Assembly (NCBI RefSeq): GCF_030504985.1
Contig: NZ_JASERU010000002.1
Span: 62,001-126,000 of the forward strand
Length of the DNA stretch: 64,000 bases
Direction of reading: 5' to 3'
Source of the DNA: Fulvimonas sp. R45
GTDB lineage: Bacteria; Pseudomonadota; Gammaproteobacteria; Xanthomonadales; Rhodanobacteraceae
The position numbers and the translations under genes were made by a program. The notes beneath the pieces were generated by a model that did not search any database, was not told the origin of the DNA, and worked only from the letters and a program-made list of their open reading frames with translations. Shown piece by piece: positions 33,877 through 43,002 of this stretch (the first letter of the stretch is position 1; the number at the start of each line of letters is the position of its first letter).

Positions 33877-36771
33877 TCAGAAGGTGCCGCGCACGCCCAC
33901 GGTGTACACGGTGCCATCCGCTTCGGCATAGAGGAACCGGTTCGGATAGACCGAATAGTCGTAGAGGTGCTGGTGCGTCAGGTTGGTGCCGGAGACGAAC
34001 GCGGACAGGTGCTTGTTGATGGCGTAGCTTGCGCTCAGGTCGAGCTGGCCGTAGGAATCACGCGTCGCCGGCTGCGCGCCGGAGCCATAGGACAGGCTCT
34101 CCAGGTACGAGCCGCGCCAGTTGTAGGCGAGGCGCGCCTGCACCGGTCCCTTCTCGTAGTACACGCTGAAGTTGGCGGAGTTTCCGATGCCGGGCACGGC
34201 GAACTTGCCCGAGGCGGCGATCACACCGGGGCTGAGCGTGGTACTGCTGGACACGTGCGTATAGTTGGCCGCGATGCCGAGGCCGTTGAAGGGGTCCGGC
34301 AGGAGATGGGTGAACTGGTAGTTGAAGGTGAACTCCTCGCCGTAGATCTTCGACGAGTTCAGGTTGATCGGCTGGGTGAGCGACCAGGTAAGCGGCTGGC
34401 CGTCGGCCTGGTTGGTGAGGAACTGCACCGGCGTGCTGACCAGGGTGCTGAAGTTGCTGACCTTCTTGTAGAACCCTTCCAGCGCGACGTAGCTGGCGTC
34501 GTTGATGTACCACTCCAGGCCCATGTCGTAGTTCTTCGACATGTAGGGCTGCAGCTGCGGGTTGCCTTGCGAGATGGTCAGCGAGTTCGGGCGCACGCCG
34601 TAGCTCTTGTTGTAGTACAGGTTGCTGAGTTCCGGCGAGGTCAGCGTCTTGGACAGCGAGAAGCGGAAGATCAGGTCGTCGAGCAGGTTCCACTTGAAGT
34701 TCATCGAAGGCAACCACTTGTGGTAGCCGCCGTCGGCCGATTGCGGCGCCAGCGGGCCGTAGGCGACCTGGCCATTGCTGGTGTCGTTGGGGTCGATGTA
34801 ATAGCTGACGGGCGGGCGGTTGATCGCGACGGAGGTCGAGGTCAGGTCGAGGTAGCGGACGCCCACTTCCAGCGTCCAGGGCTGATCCCGCATCGTGCCT
34901 TCGAAGGTGGACTTGGCAAAGAACGATTTCGAGCGCTCGGTCACCTTGTTGTAGCTGCCCGGGTTGAGTGCCGCATCCATGGTGCCGCCATTGGCGGCCA
35001 GGCCGGCCAGCAGGGCGGCGCGCTTGTCGGCGGGCAGCTGGTTGTATGCCGCAGGCGAAGCCAGCCAGGCCAGATAGGCGCGCGGGTCGTACTGGATCCA
35101 TTGCGCGGGCAGGTCCGGCGACGATACGCCGTGGACCTTGTCCGGCGCGGTGTAGACATAGGCCCCCACCGCGTCGGGCGGCACGGGGACGGTGTAGCCG
35201 CAGTAGGCGTTGCAGAGGATGCTGTTGGGCGTGCCCCAGCTGTCCGACTTGTTCTGCTTGTCCTCGAATTGCACGCCGAACTCCAGCTGCGAAAGCACGC
35301 CGTCGACGAAGTTCTTGGTCAGGTTGAGCTGGTACTGGTTGATCCGGTTGGTGACGTTGTTGCCGCTGCCGGCGTTGCAGCAGTGGGCGGCCAGCGTACT
35401 CGGGTCCGTCGACGAGATGATGCCGGTATAGCCGGGTGGCTCGTTGTCGCCATTGTTGGTCCACACCGGGTTGGCGCCGAAGTTCTTCGAGCCGATCACA
35501 AGGAAGTAGCCGTAGGGGCTTTGCTTGTTCCAGGCCTTGGAATCGGAGACGTCCAGGCTCAGGTTGGTCGACTCGTCGATGTCGTAGCTGAAGTTCAGGC
35601 CGTTCTGGTAGCTCTTTTCATAGACCGGCGTATACGACATCACGTAGTCGTTGGCCATCACGCCCGGGCCCGTGCCGCTGCGCGTGAAGCTCGTCACGGT
35701 GTTGTTGGCATCGGTGGTCAGCGACTGGATGTTGCCGGTGTTGCCGTATTCCCCGAACTCGTGTTCCAGCGGATCAACCTGGTAGCTCGAATACAGGGTG
35801 TCGGCGCGTATCGTCAGCTGGTCGATCGGCTTCCAGTCGACCGCGCCGCTGAAGCCCTTGCGCGTGCGCGTCTCGTCGATGACATTGCTGGCCAGGGTTT
35901 CGGGCACCGCGACGTTGGTGTAGCCGGCCGTGCCGGGACCGGGAGACAACTGCGAAATGTCCTGGTCGACATACCAGGAATTGGCCTGCGTATTGAGTTG
36001 CGTGTCCTTGCGCTTGTAGTACATCGCCGAGGCGGTCCAGCCGAAGGTGTCGTCCGCGTTCGTCCAGCCGAACACGGCCGAGGCCTTGGGCGTGGTCTTG
36101 CCCTGCCAACTGCCGGTCAGGTTGCTGTTGACGCCGGCCGCGCTCCAGGCGCCGTGGTAGCCGTGGAAATCCAGCGGGCGAGCCGTCTGGATGTTGACCA
36201 CGCCGCCGATGTCGATCTCCGGGATGTCCGCCGACGCGGTCTTGTTGACCTGCGCGACGCTGATGATTTCCGAAGGCAACACGTCGAAGTTGAAGGCGCG
36301 CGAGCCGGATGCCGTCGCCATCTGGCGATTGTTGATGGTCACCGCGACGAAATCCGGACCGAAGCCGCGCACCGCGATCTGGCTGGATTCGCCGCCGCTG
36401 CGATTGACCGATACGCCGGGGACACGCTGCAAGGCATCGGCCACGTTGGGATCGGGGAACTTGCCTGCCTCCTCCGCGGAGACCGAGTCCACGACATTGA
36501 CGGCGTCGCGCTTGATCGACTGCGCGCGGCGGATGGCGGAAAGCTGGCCGGTGACCGCGACCGCCGTCAGGTCGACGACTTTCTTGCTGCCCGGTTTTTT
36601 CCTGGTGCCTTGGCTGGCACCGGGCGCGGCCTGTGTCGATGGCGCCGCGCCGTCCGCCGGTGTCGCCGTGCTGGTTTGCGCATGCACCTGTGCGCCGTAG
36701 CCCAGCAGGCAGGCGGCCGCCATGGCCGCAAGCGCCTGACTCACCGAAAGTGCCATCTTGGTTCGTTGCAT
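33877..36771 (-). CDS. TonB-dependent receptor of the galactoside locus
   Basis: A 964-residue outer-membrane transporter. Signal peptide at residues 1-31 (MQRTKMALSVSQALAAMAAA ... QVHAQ), a Thr/Ala/Gly spacer with a Lys-rich patch (GTRKKPGSKKVV), plug domain (about 65-220: SVSAEEAGKFPDPNVADALQRVPGVSV, IAVRGFGPDFVAVTINNRQMA) and a barrel ending AEADGTVYTVGVRGTF. It belongs to the same Xanthomonas/Caulobacter-type group as the receptor at 355. Because it sits among GH27, GH35 and GH36 genes, its substrate is probably a galactose-containing oligosaccharide; that is inference. AAGGGG precedes the ATG. Its DNA is visibly less GC-rich than its neighbours. It is monocistronic with a strong terminator. 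Confidence 0.94.
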   Translation of the reverse strand: MQRTKMALSVSQALAAMAAACLLGYGAQVHAQTSTATPADGAAPSTQAAPGASQGTRKKPGSKKVVDLTAVAVTGQLSAIRRAQSIKRDAVNVVDSVSAEEAGKFPDPNVADALQRVPGVSVNRSGGESSQIAVRGFGPDFVAVTINNRQMATASGSRAFNFDVLPSEIISVAQVNKTASADIPEIDIGGVVNIQTARPLDFHGYHGAWSAAGVNSNLTGSWQGKTTPKASAVFGWTNADDTFGWTASAMYYKRKDTQLNTQANSWYVDQDISQLSPGPGTAGYTNVAVPETLASNVIDETRTRKGFSGAVDWKPIDQLTIRADTLYSSYQVDPLEHEFGEYGNTGNIQSLTTDANNTVTSFTRSGTGPGVMANDYVMSYTPVYEKSYQNGLNFSYDIDESTNLSLDVSDSKAWNKQSPYGYFLVIGSKNFGANPVWTNNGDNEPPGYTGIISSTDPSTLAAHCCNAGSGNNVTNRINQYQLNLTKNFVDGVLSQLEFGVQFEDKQNKSDSWGTPNSILCNAYCGYTVPVPPDAVGAYVYTAPDKVHGVSSPDLPAQWIQYDPRAYLAWLASPAAYNQLPADKRAALLAGLAANGGTMDAALNPGSYNKVTERSKSFFAKSTFEGTMRDQPWTLEVGVRYLDLTSTSVAINRPPVSYYIDPNDTSNGQVAYGPLAPQSADGGYHKWLPSMNFKWNLLDDLIFRFSLSKTLTSPELSNLYYNKSYGVRPNSLTISQGNPQLQPYMSKNYDMGLEWYINDASYVALEGFYKKVSNFSTLVSTPVQFLTNQADGQPLTWSLTQPINLNSSKIYGEEFTFNYQFTHLLPDPFNGLGIAANYTHVSSSTTLSPGVIAASGKFAVPGIGNSANFSVYYEKGPVQARLAYNWRGSYLESLSYGSGAQPATRDSYGQLDLSASYAINKHLSAFVSGTNLTHQHLYDYSVYPNRFLYAEADGTVYTVGVRGTF

Positions 36772-36962
36772 GGAATGCCCCTTGCTTGAATGTGGAATGC
36801 ACGTCGGACATGAGCCAGGAAGCAGGACACGTTGCCCCTCGTGTCCCCCACTCATGTTGGTTCCGCACCTACCCACTGACCATGCCGTTCAACTGCTCGT
36901 CCATCATGGGCATGGGCGATGCCTTGCCTTGAAGCGATCTGTACCGATGGTCTGCACGAGTC

Positions 36963-36984
36963 CAATATGGCTTTAATCATATTG
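36963..36984 (-). promoter_or_regulatory. inverted repeat operator candidate upstream of the TonB receptor
   Basis: CAATATG-N8-CATATTG is a perfect 7-bp inverted repeat centred about 200 bp before the receptor start, inside an AT-rich block (36961-37010). Its ATATGGCTT portion also occurs on the opposite strand at 39623-39631. It fits a dimeric GntR- or LacI-type regulator site. Confidence 0.5.
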
Positions 36985-37041
36985 TCGTATTTAATGATGA
37001 TACTATTCGAGAGTGTCGCTGCAAGTTGCATCGCAGCATGG

Positions 37042-37084
37042 GCGCTTCCGCCCGCGCTCCCCGGGAAGCGCGAGGCGGAAGCGC
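37042..37084. repeat. inverted repeat in the TonB receptor / GH36 gap
   Basis: Perfect 11-bp arms GCGCTTCCGCC (37042-37052) and GGCGGAAGCGC (37074-37084) around a 21-base loop. It may act as a factor-assisted stop for GH36 transcription from the right. The rest of the 36772-37298 gap holds the receptor promoter; no gene was found in it. Confidence 0.6.
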
Positions 37085-37298
37085 GCTGCAGCCGGTGCGG
37101 CGCAAGGTGCGCAGGCGGTCGGGACATTGGCGTTGCCAGTGGCGGCAACCTGACCCTGCGGCGGTCTTTCGAGGCCGGTCGGTGGTGGCTGCCGTTTCGA
37201 AATGCCCGGGCGGCTCGGGGCCGGGATCGTCATGGAGCCCTGGATCCGGCAAGCGCGGGACGCGGCGCATCGTCGCCGACCCGTGCCCGGCGTCGTGG

Positions 37299-39557
37299 TC
37301 AGCGGCGGACGTTGCCCGCCGTGCCGATCCGCTCGAACACCGCCGCGGCGGCATCCATGTCGTTGCGCAATTCCAGATCGATGCCGTGATGCATCCAGTA
37401 CGCGCCGCTGGCGACCGCGGGGGTGCCGGCTGCGGCCTTGCCATGAATGAGGCGGTAGCGATAGCGCGCGGTTTCGTCCAGGCCCTGCAGGTAAAGCGTG
37501 GGGTAGGCCTGTGCATCCTGGCCCTGGCGCAGGAATGCGAACAGCACCGCCTGCCGGCCGTCGATGGCCACCGACTCGGTGGCCGAGCGCGGCGCGTGCC
37601 CCTGCGGCGACAGCAGCCGGTACAGCCGGCCGAGTTGCACCGTGGCGCGGATGTCCTTGTAGGCGGCGATGTAGCGCCGCGCCACGGCGTCTTCCGCCGG
37701 CGTCCATTTGAGGATATCCGCGCCGATGCCGAGGCCGCCCTGCATCGCGGACAGGAAGCGGAAGTCGAGCGAGCTGCTGCGGCCGTTGACCCAGTTGGGC
37801 GACCCGGTGACCCAGGCCATCATCACGGCAGGGGCGTAGGCATAGGTGAAGCCGTCCTGGATCGACAGCCGGTCGGAAGGATCGGTATTGTCCGAGGGCC
37901 AGACTTCGTCGGTCAGGCCCATGATGCCGAGGTCGACGCGCGCGCCACCGCCGGAACATGATTCGATCTCCAGGCCCGGATGGCGTTCGCGCAGCCGGCG
38001 GATGATGTCGTACAGGTGCCGCACGTAAGTGACGTAGACCTGCTGCTGCCGGTCCGGCGCCTGTTGCGGCCAGCCCGGCTCGGACCAGTTGCGGTTGTAG
38101 TCCCACTTCAGGAACTGGATGTCGTTGCGGCTGAGCAACTCGTCGAGCACCTGGAACACGTACTGGCTGACGTCGTCGCGGGCCAGGTTCAGCACCAGCT
38201 GGTTGCGGCCCAGGCTGCGCGGGCGGCCCTTGAAGTTGAGTACCCAGTCGGGATGCCGGCGATACAGGTCGCTGTCGGGGTTGACCATCTCGGGTTCCAC
38301 CCACAGGCCGAAACTCATGCCCAGCGCATGCACCTTGTCGATCAGCGGCTTCAGGCCGTGCGGGAATTTCTCGCGATTGACCGTCCAGTCGCCCAGCCCG
38401 GCATGGTCGCTGTTGCGGGCGCCGAACCAGCCGTCGTCGACCACGAAGCGTTCCACGCCGAGTGCCGCGGCCTTCCCGGCCAGGCGCTCCTGTTCGGCTT
38501 CATTGACCTTGAACCCGGTCGCCTCCCACGAGTTGTAGAGCACGGGCCGCAGCTTCGGGTGCCCGTGTGCGGGCAGGATGCGGTCGCGCTCGAACTGGTG
38601 CATGAGGCGCGAGGCTTCGCCGATGCCGTCGTCGGTGTAGCCGGCGTAGAACACGGGAGTGTCCAGGCCTTGCCCGGGTTCCAGCCGGTAGGAGAAGTCG
38701 AACGGATCGTAGCCGCCGGTGACCCGCACCTGGTTCAGCACGTCCTGGTCGACATGGATGCTCCAGGAACCGCTCCAGGCCAGCGCGCCGAACCACACGC
38801 GGCCGTGCGATTCATTCCATTGGGCACCCCGTTCGATCGCGAACCAGGGGTTGTTTTCGTCGCCGGTCGAGCCGCGGCGGCTTTCCAGTTCGGTCGCCCC
38901 GGGCGTCAGCGGCCGCGTGCGCACATGCCATTCGCTGGCCCACGTGCCGGTGAGGTAGCGCAAGGAGTAGTCCGTGGCTGGCGGCAGGTTCCAGCTGGCG
39001 GAGGCGGCGCGGTCGAGCGTGACGGCCTGGGATGCATGGTTCTCGATGCGCGCCGAGCGACCGATGATGCCGGTGGCCGCATCGACCGAATAGTTGAGCA
39101 TCACGTCGATGCCGGCCCGGCGGTCGTGCAGCATGACCTGCAGCTTGCCATCGTCGATCCGATAGCTGTCGTAGCGCAGTACCAGGTCGCGATTGCCGTC
39201 GGCGAAGTGCACCTTCAGGTCCGGCATCACGGTGATCGGGCCGCCCCAGCCGGCGTATTCCTGTGGGGTATCGGCGCCGACCGGATCGAAGGAGGAGCGC
39301 GGTGCCGGCGGCACGGCCACGGGAAGCGGATCGCCCGCCATCAGCCGGCTGCCCCAGTACAGTGTCTGGAGCTCGCCATCGGCATTGACGCCGAATGCGT
39401 AGGTGACCTTGCCGGCGTCGATGCGGAAGACCCGCCGGGCGGCGTCGTAACGGATGGGGGCGGCCTGCGTCGCGGCGGCGAGGGCGGGCACATTGCCGCC
39501 CAGCCCGGCGACGAGCGCCAGCATGATGGTTGCCAGGTACGCGTTCGCCTGCTTCAT
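37299..39557 (-). CDS. GH36 alpha-galactosidase, exported
   Basis: A 752-residue alpha-galactosidase of the large GH36 type. Signal peptide MKQANAYLATIMLALVAGLGGNVPALAAA. An N-terminal beta-supersandwich (about 40-330, with WFGALAWSGSW) leads into the TIM barrel (from LRPVLYNSWEATGF): RFVVDDGWFGAR, GLWVEPEMVNPDSDLYRRHPDW, nucleophile Asp in FLKWDYNRN (about residue 485), substrate loop ESCSGGGARVDLG and acid/base Asp in WPSDNTDPSDR (about 555). It would act together with the GH27 enzyme on alpha-galactosides, with preference for short oligosaccharides if like its family. It is divergent from the sugar porter at 39750. Start chosen at the signal peptide; the upstream site GGGGAAAG is modest. 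Confidence 0.94.
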   Translation of the reverse strand: MKQANAYLATIMLALVAGLGGNVPALAAATQAAPIRYDAARRVFRIDAGKVTYAFGVNADGELQTLYWGSRLMAGDPLPVAVPPAPRSSFDPVGADTPQEYAGWGGPITVMPDLKVHFADGNRDLVLRYDSYRIDDGKLQVMLHDRRAGIDVMLNYSVDAATGIIGRSARIENHASQAVTLDRAASASWNLPPATDYSLRYLTGTWASEWHVRTRPLTPGATELESRRGSTGDENNPWFAIERGAQWNESHGRVWFGALAWSGSWSIHVDQDVLNQVRVTGGYDPFDFSYRLEPGQGLDTPVFYAGYTDDGIGEASRLMHQFERDRILPAHGHPKLRPVLYNSWEATGFKVNEAEQERLAGKAAALGVERFVVDDGWFGARNSDHAGLGDWTVNREKFPHGLKPLIDKVHALGMSFGLWVEPEMVNPDSDLYRRHPDWVLNFKGRPRSLGRNQLVLNLARDDVSQYVFQVLDELLSRNDIQFLKWDYNRNWSEPGWPQQAPDRQQQVYVTYVRHLYDIIRRLRERHPGLEIESCSGGGARVDLGIMGLTDEVWPSDNTDPSDRLSIQDGFTYAYAPAVMMAWVTGSPNWVNGRSSSLDFRFLSAMQGGLGIGADILKWTPAEDAVARRYIAAYKDIRATVQLGRLYRLLSPQGHAPRSATESVAIDGRQAVLFAFLRQGQDAQAYPTLYLQGLDETARYRYRLIHGKAAAGTPAVASGAYWMHHGIDLELRNDMDAAAAVFERIGTAGNVRR

Positions 39558-39614
39558 CGGTGGCTTTCCCCATGTCACGCGGGAGGCGTCGTCGGTGCCC
39601 GATCCGCTTGATCG

Positions 39615-39648
39615 CATTGCTCAAGCCATATAATAATATTTTTACTGG
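39615..39648. promoter_or_regulatory. AT-rich divergent promoter/operator between GH36 and the sugar porter
   Basis: TTGCTCAAGCCATATAATAATATTTTTACTGG lies in the 192-bp gap between the divergent GH36 (39557) and porter (39750) genes. CATATAATAA (39627-39636) is the exact reverse complement of the TTATTATATG core at 28275-28284, and AAGCCATAT matches ATATGGCTT at 36965-36973. It is a candidate shared binding site and AT-rich promoter core. Confidence 0.5.
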
Positions 39649-39749
39649 TCGCTCACGCTGCGACGCAGCACGTGGGCACTGGCCCTGCCGTCGCGCCCGG
39701 GGTCGGTGGGTCCGCAGCCATGCCGGGCTGTCGCGGGAGAACGACGTCA

Positions 39750-41159
39750 ATGAATGCGCACGCCGAAGCCAGGGCCCATGCAACCAGCCCGCTGTACCTC
39801 TGGCTGATCTGCCTGGTGGCGGCATTGGGAGGCTTGCTGTTCGGTTATGACTGGGTCGTGATCGGTGGCGCCAAGCTGTTCTACGAAGCGTATTTCTCGA
39901 TCCACGATCCGGCGATGTCGGGCTGGCTGATGAGCTCGGCCCTGATCGGCTGCATCGGCGGTGCGATGGCCGCAGGCCAACTGGCCGACCGATTCGGGCG
40001 GCGTCCCCCGCTGGTGCTCGCGGCGGTGCTTTTCGTAGCCTGCGCGGCAGGAACGGGGTTGGCCACCGGCGTGACGTCGTTCGCGGTGTTCCGTATCGTC
40101 GGGGGTGTCGGCATTGGGCTCGCTTCCGGGCTCTCGCCGCTCTATATCGCCGAGGTCAGCCCAGCGCAAAGCCGGGGCCTGTTCGTGGCGATCAACCAGC
40201 TGACGATCGTGGTCGGCGTCTTGCTGGCGCAACTGGTCAACCTGTGGATCGCCCGGCCGGTGCCCGCCGGCCTGGGCGCCCAGGCGATGCTGCACAGCTG
40301 GAACGTGCAAAGCGGCTGGCGCCTGATGTTCTACTGCGAAGGCGTGCCGGCGGCCTTGTTCCTGCTGCTGGCCCTGGCGATACCCGAATCGCCGCGCTGG
40401 CTTTACCGGGAGGGCCGGGCGGCGGAGGCGCGGCGCGTGCTGGAACGCATCGGCGGCGCCGCCTATGCGCAAGAGGTGCTCGCCGCGATCCACCGCAACC
40501 AGGCCGGCCCGGCCCGCGGGGCGTCGCTGCGCGCGCTGCTGGCGAGGAACGTGCGCGCGGTGGTGGTGATCGGCGTCGTGCTGGCGGTGTTCCAGCAATG
40601 GTGCGGCATCAACGTGATCTTCAACTACGCGCAGGACATCTTCGCGTCCGCCGGCTTCGACATCGACGATTCGCTGAAATCGATCGTGGCCACCGGCTCG
40701 GTGAACCTGGTCTTCACCCTGGTCGCCTTGCGGCTGGTCGACAGCTGGGGCCGGCGCCGGCTGATGCTGCTGGGGGCGGGCGCGCTCGCCGTGATCTACC
40801 TGCTCATCGGCGCCGCCTATGCACTGCACGTGCTCGGCCTGCCGGTGCTGCTGCTGGTGCTGGCGGCCATCGCGGTCTACGCGACGACCCTGGCGCCGGT
40901 GACCTGGGTGCTGCTGTCGGAAATCTTTCCCGAGCATATCCGCGCGCAGGCGGTGGCGCTGGGCGTGTTCGCCCTGTGGGGCGCGTGCTTCGTGCTCACC
41001 TACAGCTTTCCCTGGCTCAACGCGCATCTGGGCCCGGCGGGAAGCTTCTGGTTCTACGGCGCGATTTGCGCGGCGGGTTTCGTCTTCATCCTGCGCAAGG
41101 TGCCGGAGACCGCTGGCGTCTCGCTGGAAGAACTGGAGAGGCGCCTCGGCGGCGGCTGA
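39750..41159 (+). CDS. sugar-porter MFS transporter
   Basis: A 469-residue inner-membrane sugar:proton symporter with 12 predicted segments. Family motifs: GGLLFGYDWVVIGG in segment 1, GQLADRFGRRP in the 2-3 loop, PESPRWLYREGR after segment 6, QQWCGINVIFNYAQDIF in segment 7, VDSWGRRRLMLLG in the 8-9 loop and VPETAGVSLEELE at the end. Segment 7 QQ-x-x-G-x-N is the sugar-binding signature of XylE/GalP-like carriers. It is divergent from GH36 and ends 48 nt from the convergent SDR gene, so it should import the sugar freed by the glycosidases. ATG chosen at MNAHAEARAHAT, with GGGAGA nine nt upstream. Confidence 0.92.
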   Translation: MNAHAEARAHATSPLYLWLICLVAALGGLLFGYDWVVIGGAKLFYEAYFSIHDPAMSGWLMSSALIGCIGGAMAAGQLADRFGRRPPLVLAAVLFVACAAGTGLATGVTSFAVFRIVGGVGIGLASGLSPLYIAEVSPAQSRGLFVAINQLTIVVGVLLAQLVNLWIARPVPAGLGAQAMLHSWNVQSGWRLMFYCEGVPAALFLLLALAIPESPRWLYREGRAAEARRVLERIGGAAYAQEVLAAIHRNQAGPARGASLRALLARNVRAVVVIGVVLAVFQQWCGINVIFNYAQDIFASAGFDIDDSLKSIVATGSVNLVFTLVALRLVDSWGRRRLMLLGAGALAVIYLLIGAAYALHVLGLPVLLLVLAAIAVYATTLAPVTWVLLSEIFPEHIRAQAVALGVFALWGACFVLTYSFPWLNAHLGPAGSFWFYGAICAAGFVFILRKVPETAGVSLEELERRLGGG

Positions 41160-41207
41160 TCCCGGTTGCGTTGCCGGCACGGGCTTCCCGCATGCGGGGT
41201 GCCGGGC

Positions 41208-41987
41208 TCAGGCGTGGTAGAGCTGGCTGCGCCCGCCGTCGATCAGCAGGTCGGTGGCATTGATGAAGCGCGCCTCGTCGCTGGCCAGGAACAGCGCGGC
41301 ATAGGCGACTTCGGACGGCTCGCCGATGCGCTTGCACGGCAGCAGCTCGGCCTGGCGCAGGCGTTCGGCCGCGGGATCGGCGCAGCTGTCGAAGTAGCGT
41401 TCGGCCGCCGGGGTGAGGATCAGCCCGGGCGAAATCGAGTTCACGCGGATGCCGCGACCGGCATACTCGATGCCGAGCGAGCGGGTGAGCCCGATCAGGC
41501 CGTGCTTGGCGACGGGATAGGGGAAGCTCCCCGGGATAATCTTGTGGCCGTGCACGGAGGCGATGTTCACCACGTGGCCGTAGCCGGCGGCGAGCATCGA
41601 GGGCAGCGCGGCGCTGATGCAATGCCATGCGCCGCGCAGGTTGACGTCCAGGCAGCGCTCCCAGTCGCCGGCCTGCAGTTCCAGCGGGTCGCGGAATACG
41701 TTGATGCCCGCGCAATTGACCAGTATGTCGAGGCGCCCCAACGCATCGATGGCGCGCGCGAAGCGGGCGTTGACCATTGCTGCATCGGTCACGTCGGCCT
41801 GCAGGGGGAGGCAGCGCTGGCCGGTACTGGCCTGCAGCCGCCCGGCGAGCCGTTCGACCGCATCGGGTTCGAGGTCCAGCAGCGCGAGGTCGGCGCCGTG
41901 TCGCGCGAACAGTTCGGCGATCGCGCTGCCGATGCCGCTGCCTGCGCCGGTGATCAGGGCCGTCTTGTGCTGGAGCCTGGGTTGCAT
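41208..41987 (-). CDS. SDR-family dehydrogenase of the galactose operon
   Basis: A 259-residue classical short-chain dehydrogenase. Cofactor motif LITGAGSGIGSAIAELF, then LLDLEPD (acidic end of the second strand, favouring NAD over NADP), NCAGINVF, the Ser of VNIASVHG, catalytic YPVAK and the SISPGLI segment. It ends LIDGGRSQLYHA. Within this operon it could be a second sugar 1-dehydrogenase (for example for arabinose or fucose) or oxidise another sugar acid; the sequence alone does not decide. The start was set at ATG 41987; a TTG two codons earlier is weaker. It is the last gene of the minus-strand train. Confidence 0.88.
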   Translation of the reverse strand: MQPRLQHKTALITGAGSGIGSAIAELFARHGADLALLDLEPDAVERLAGRLQASTGQRCLPLQADVTDAAMVNARFARAIDALGRLDILVNCAGINVFRDPLELQAGDWERCLDVNLRGAWHCISAALPSMLAAGYGHVVNIASVHGHKIIPGSFPYPVAKHGLIGLTRSLGIEYAGRGIRVNSISPGLILTPAAERYFDSCADPAAERLRQAELLPCKRIGEPSEVAYAALFLASDEARFINATDLLIDGGRSQLYHA

Positions 41988-42038
41988 GGGCAAACATCCG
42001 TCGGATCGGCGCGTCCGCGTGTGCGGCGGCCTGCCATG

Positions 42039-42947
42039 TCATGTGCCGGGAAGCGGGTGCGCCGCCTCGTCGAGCACGCGAAACGCAAAGCGACGCGCCA
42101 GTCCGGATCGTGGCGCGAGCAGGGTCATGCCGTTGGCGGCGGCCCCGCCGGGAAGGTGCACCGCATTGATGGCATGGTCCACCGGTTCGAAGCAGAAGAA
42201 ATCCTCGCCGGCCGGCGTGTAGAGCACGAACGCGTCGACATCGGCCGCCACCTGCAGGCGCAGGCCGTGTGCCGGCCATCCGATCACGGCGTCGCCGCTC
42301 CACGCATGGAAGCCATGGTTGAGCCCGTCGGGCAGGGGCCTGGCGTTGTCGAAGTTCCATGCGGGGGGCACGTCCACGCATTCCACCGGCAAGGGCGAGC
42401 GGCCGTCGTTGAGCCAGACCCGCGCCGCCGGCGCGCGCAGTGTCGTATCGCGGTGGCGGGGAAAGAACGGGTGCAGGCCGAGGCCGAAGGGCAGTGTGTG
42501 CTCTCCCGTGTTGGTCACCTCCAGCATGACCTCGAGGGCATCCGCATGCAGCAGGTAGTGCAGGTTGGCCCGGTAGGCGTAGGCATCCTTCGCTCGCTCG
42601 TCCAGTACGAGCCGCGCCTCGCGCCCATTGCACGAAAGCACCTGCCAGGCACGCTGCCAGCCGCTGCCGTGGATGGGATAGGGATCGTCGTCGCGGTTCG
42701 CCTCCAGCGTGACGCGACGCCCGTCCACGACGAAGCCGCCATGGGCGATGCGGTTGCTCCATGGCAGCAACGGGTAGCATGCCAGCTGGTTGGGATCGGG
42801 TTCCTTGCCGCGGAATGTCGCCGACGGCTCGAAAGGTCGCATCAACGGTACCCGGTCGGCGCCCTTGCGGTAGTCGAAGCCCGTGAGCGCACCGCCCGCC
42901 TCGGGAAGGATGCGCGCACGCAGCCGTCCATGGGTCAAGTGCAGCAT
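42039..42947 (-). CDS. cytoplasmic aldose 1-epimerase
   Basis: A 302-residue mutarotase-fold protein without a signal peptide. Motifs: LLPWSNRIAHGGFVVDG (Asn-Arg of the sugar site), YPIHGSGWQRAW (His), LPFGLGLHPFFPRH (catalytic His in the GLHP motif) and YTPAGEDFFCFEPVDHAINAVH with the catalytic Glu in FEP. This is the GalM/YphB-like branch, clearly different from the exported copy at 28332. Inside the cell it would supply the anomer needed by the galactose dehydrogenase. It lies between the porter (55 nt) and the SDR (51 nt) on the same strand. Confidence 0.9.
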   Translation of the reverse strand: MLHLTHGRLRARILPEAGGALTGFDYRKGADRVPLMRPFEPSATFRGKEPDPNQLACYPLLPWSNRIAHGGFVVDGRRVTLEANRDDDPYPIHGSGWQRAWQVLSCNGREARLVLDERAKDAYAYRANLHYLLHADALEVMLEVTNTGEHTLPFGLGLHPFFPRHRDTTLRAPAARVWLNDGRSPLPVECVDVPPAWNFDNARPLPDGLNHGFHAWSGDAVIGWPAHGLRLQVAADVDAFVLYTPAGEDFFCFEPVDHAINAVHLPGGAAANGMTLLAPRSGLARRFAFRVLDEAAHPLPGT

Positions 42948-43002
42948 GCGTCCCGGCCCCTGCCGCGGACTGGTGTTGCCGGGGGCCGGTACGCGCCCAT
43001 GC

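Noticed and set aside
36919-37389. A 156-residue plus-strand open frame in the gap upstream of the TonB receptor
   Set aside because: No motif, no convincing ribosome binding site, and its second half overlaps the GH36 gene end; composition looks random.
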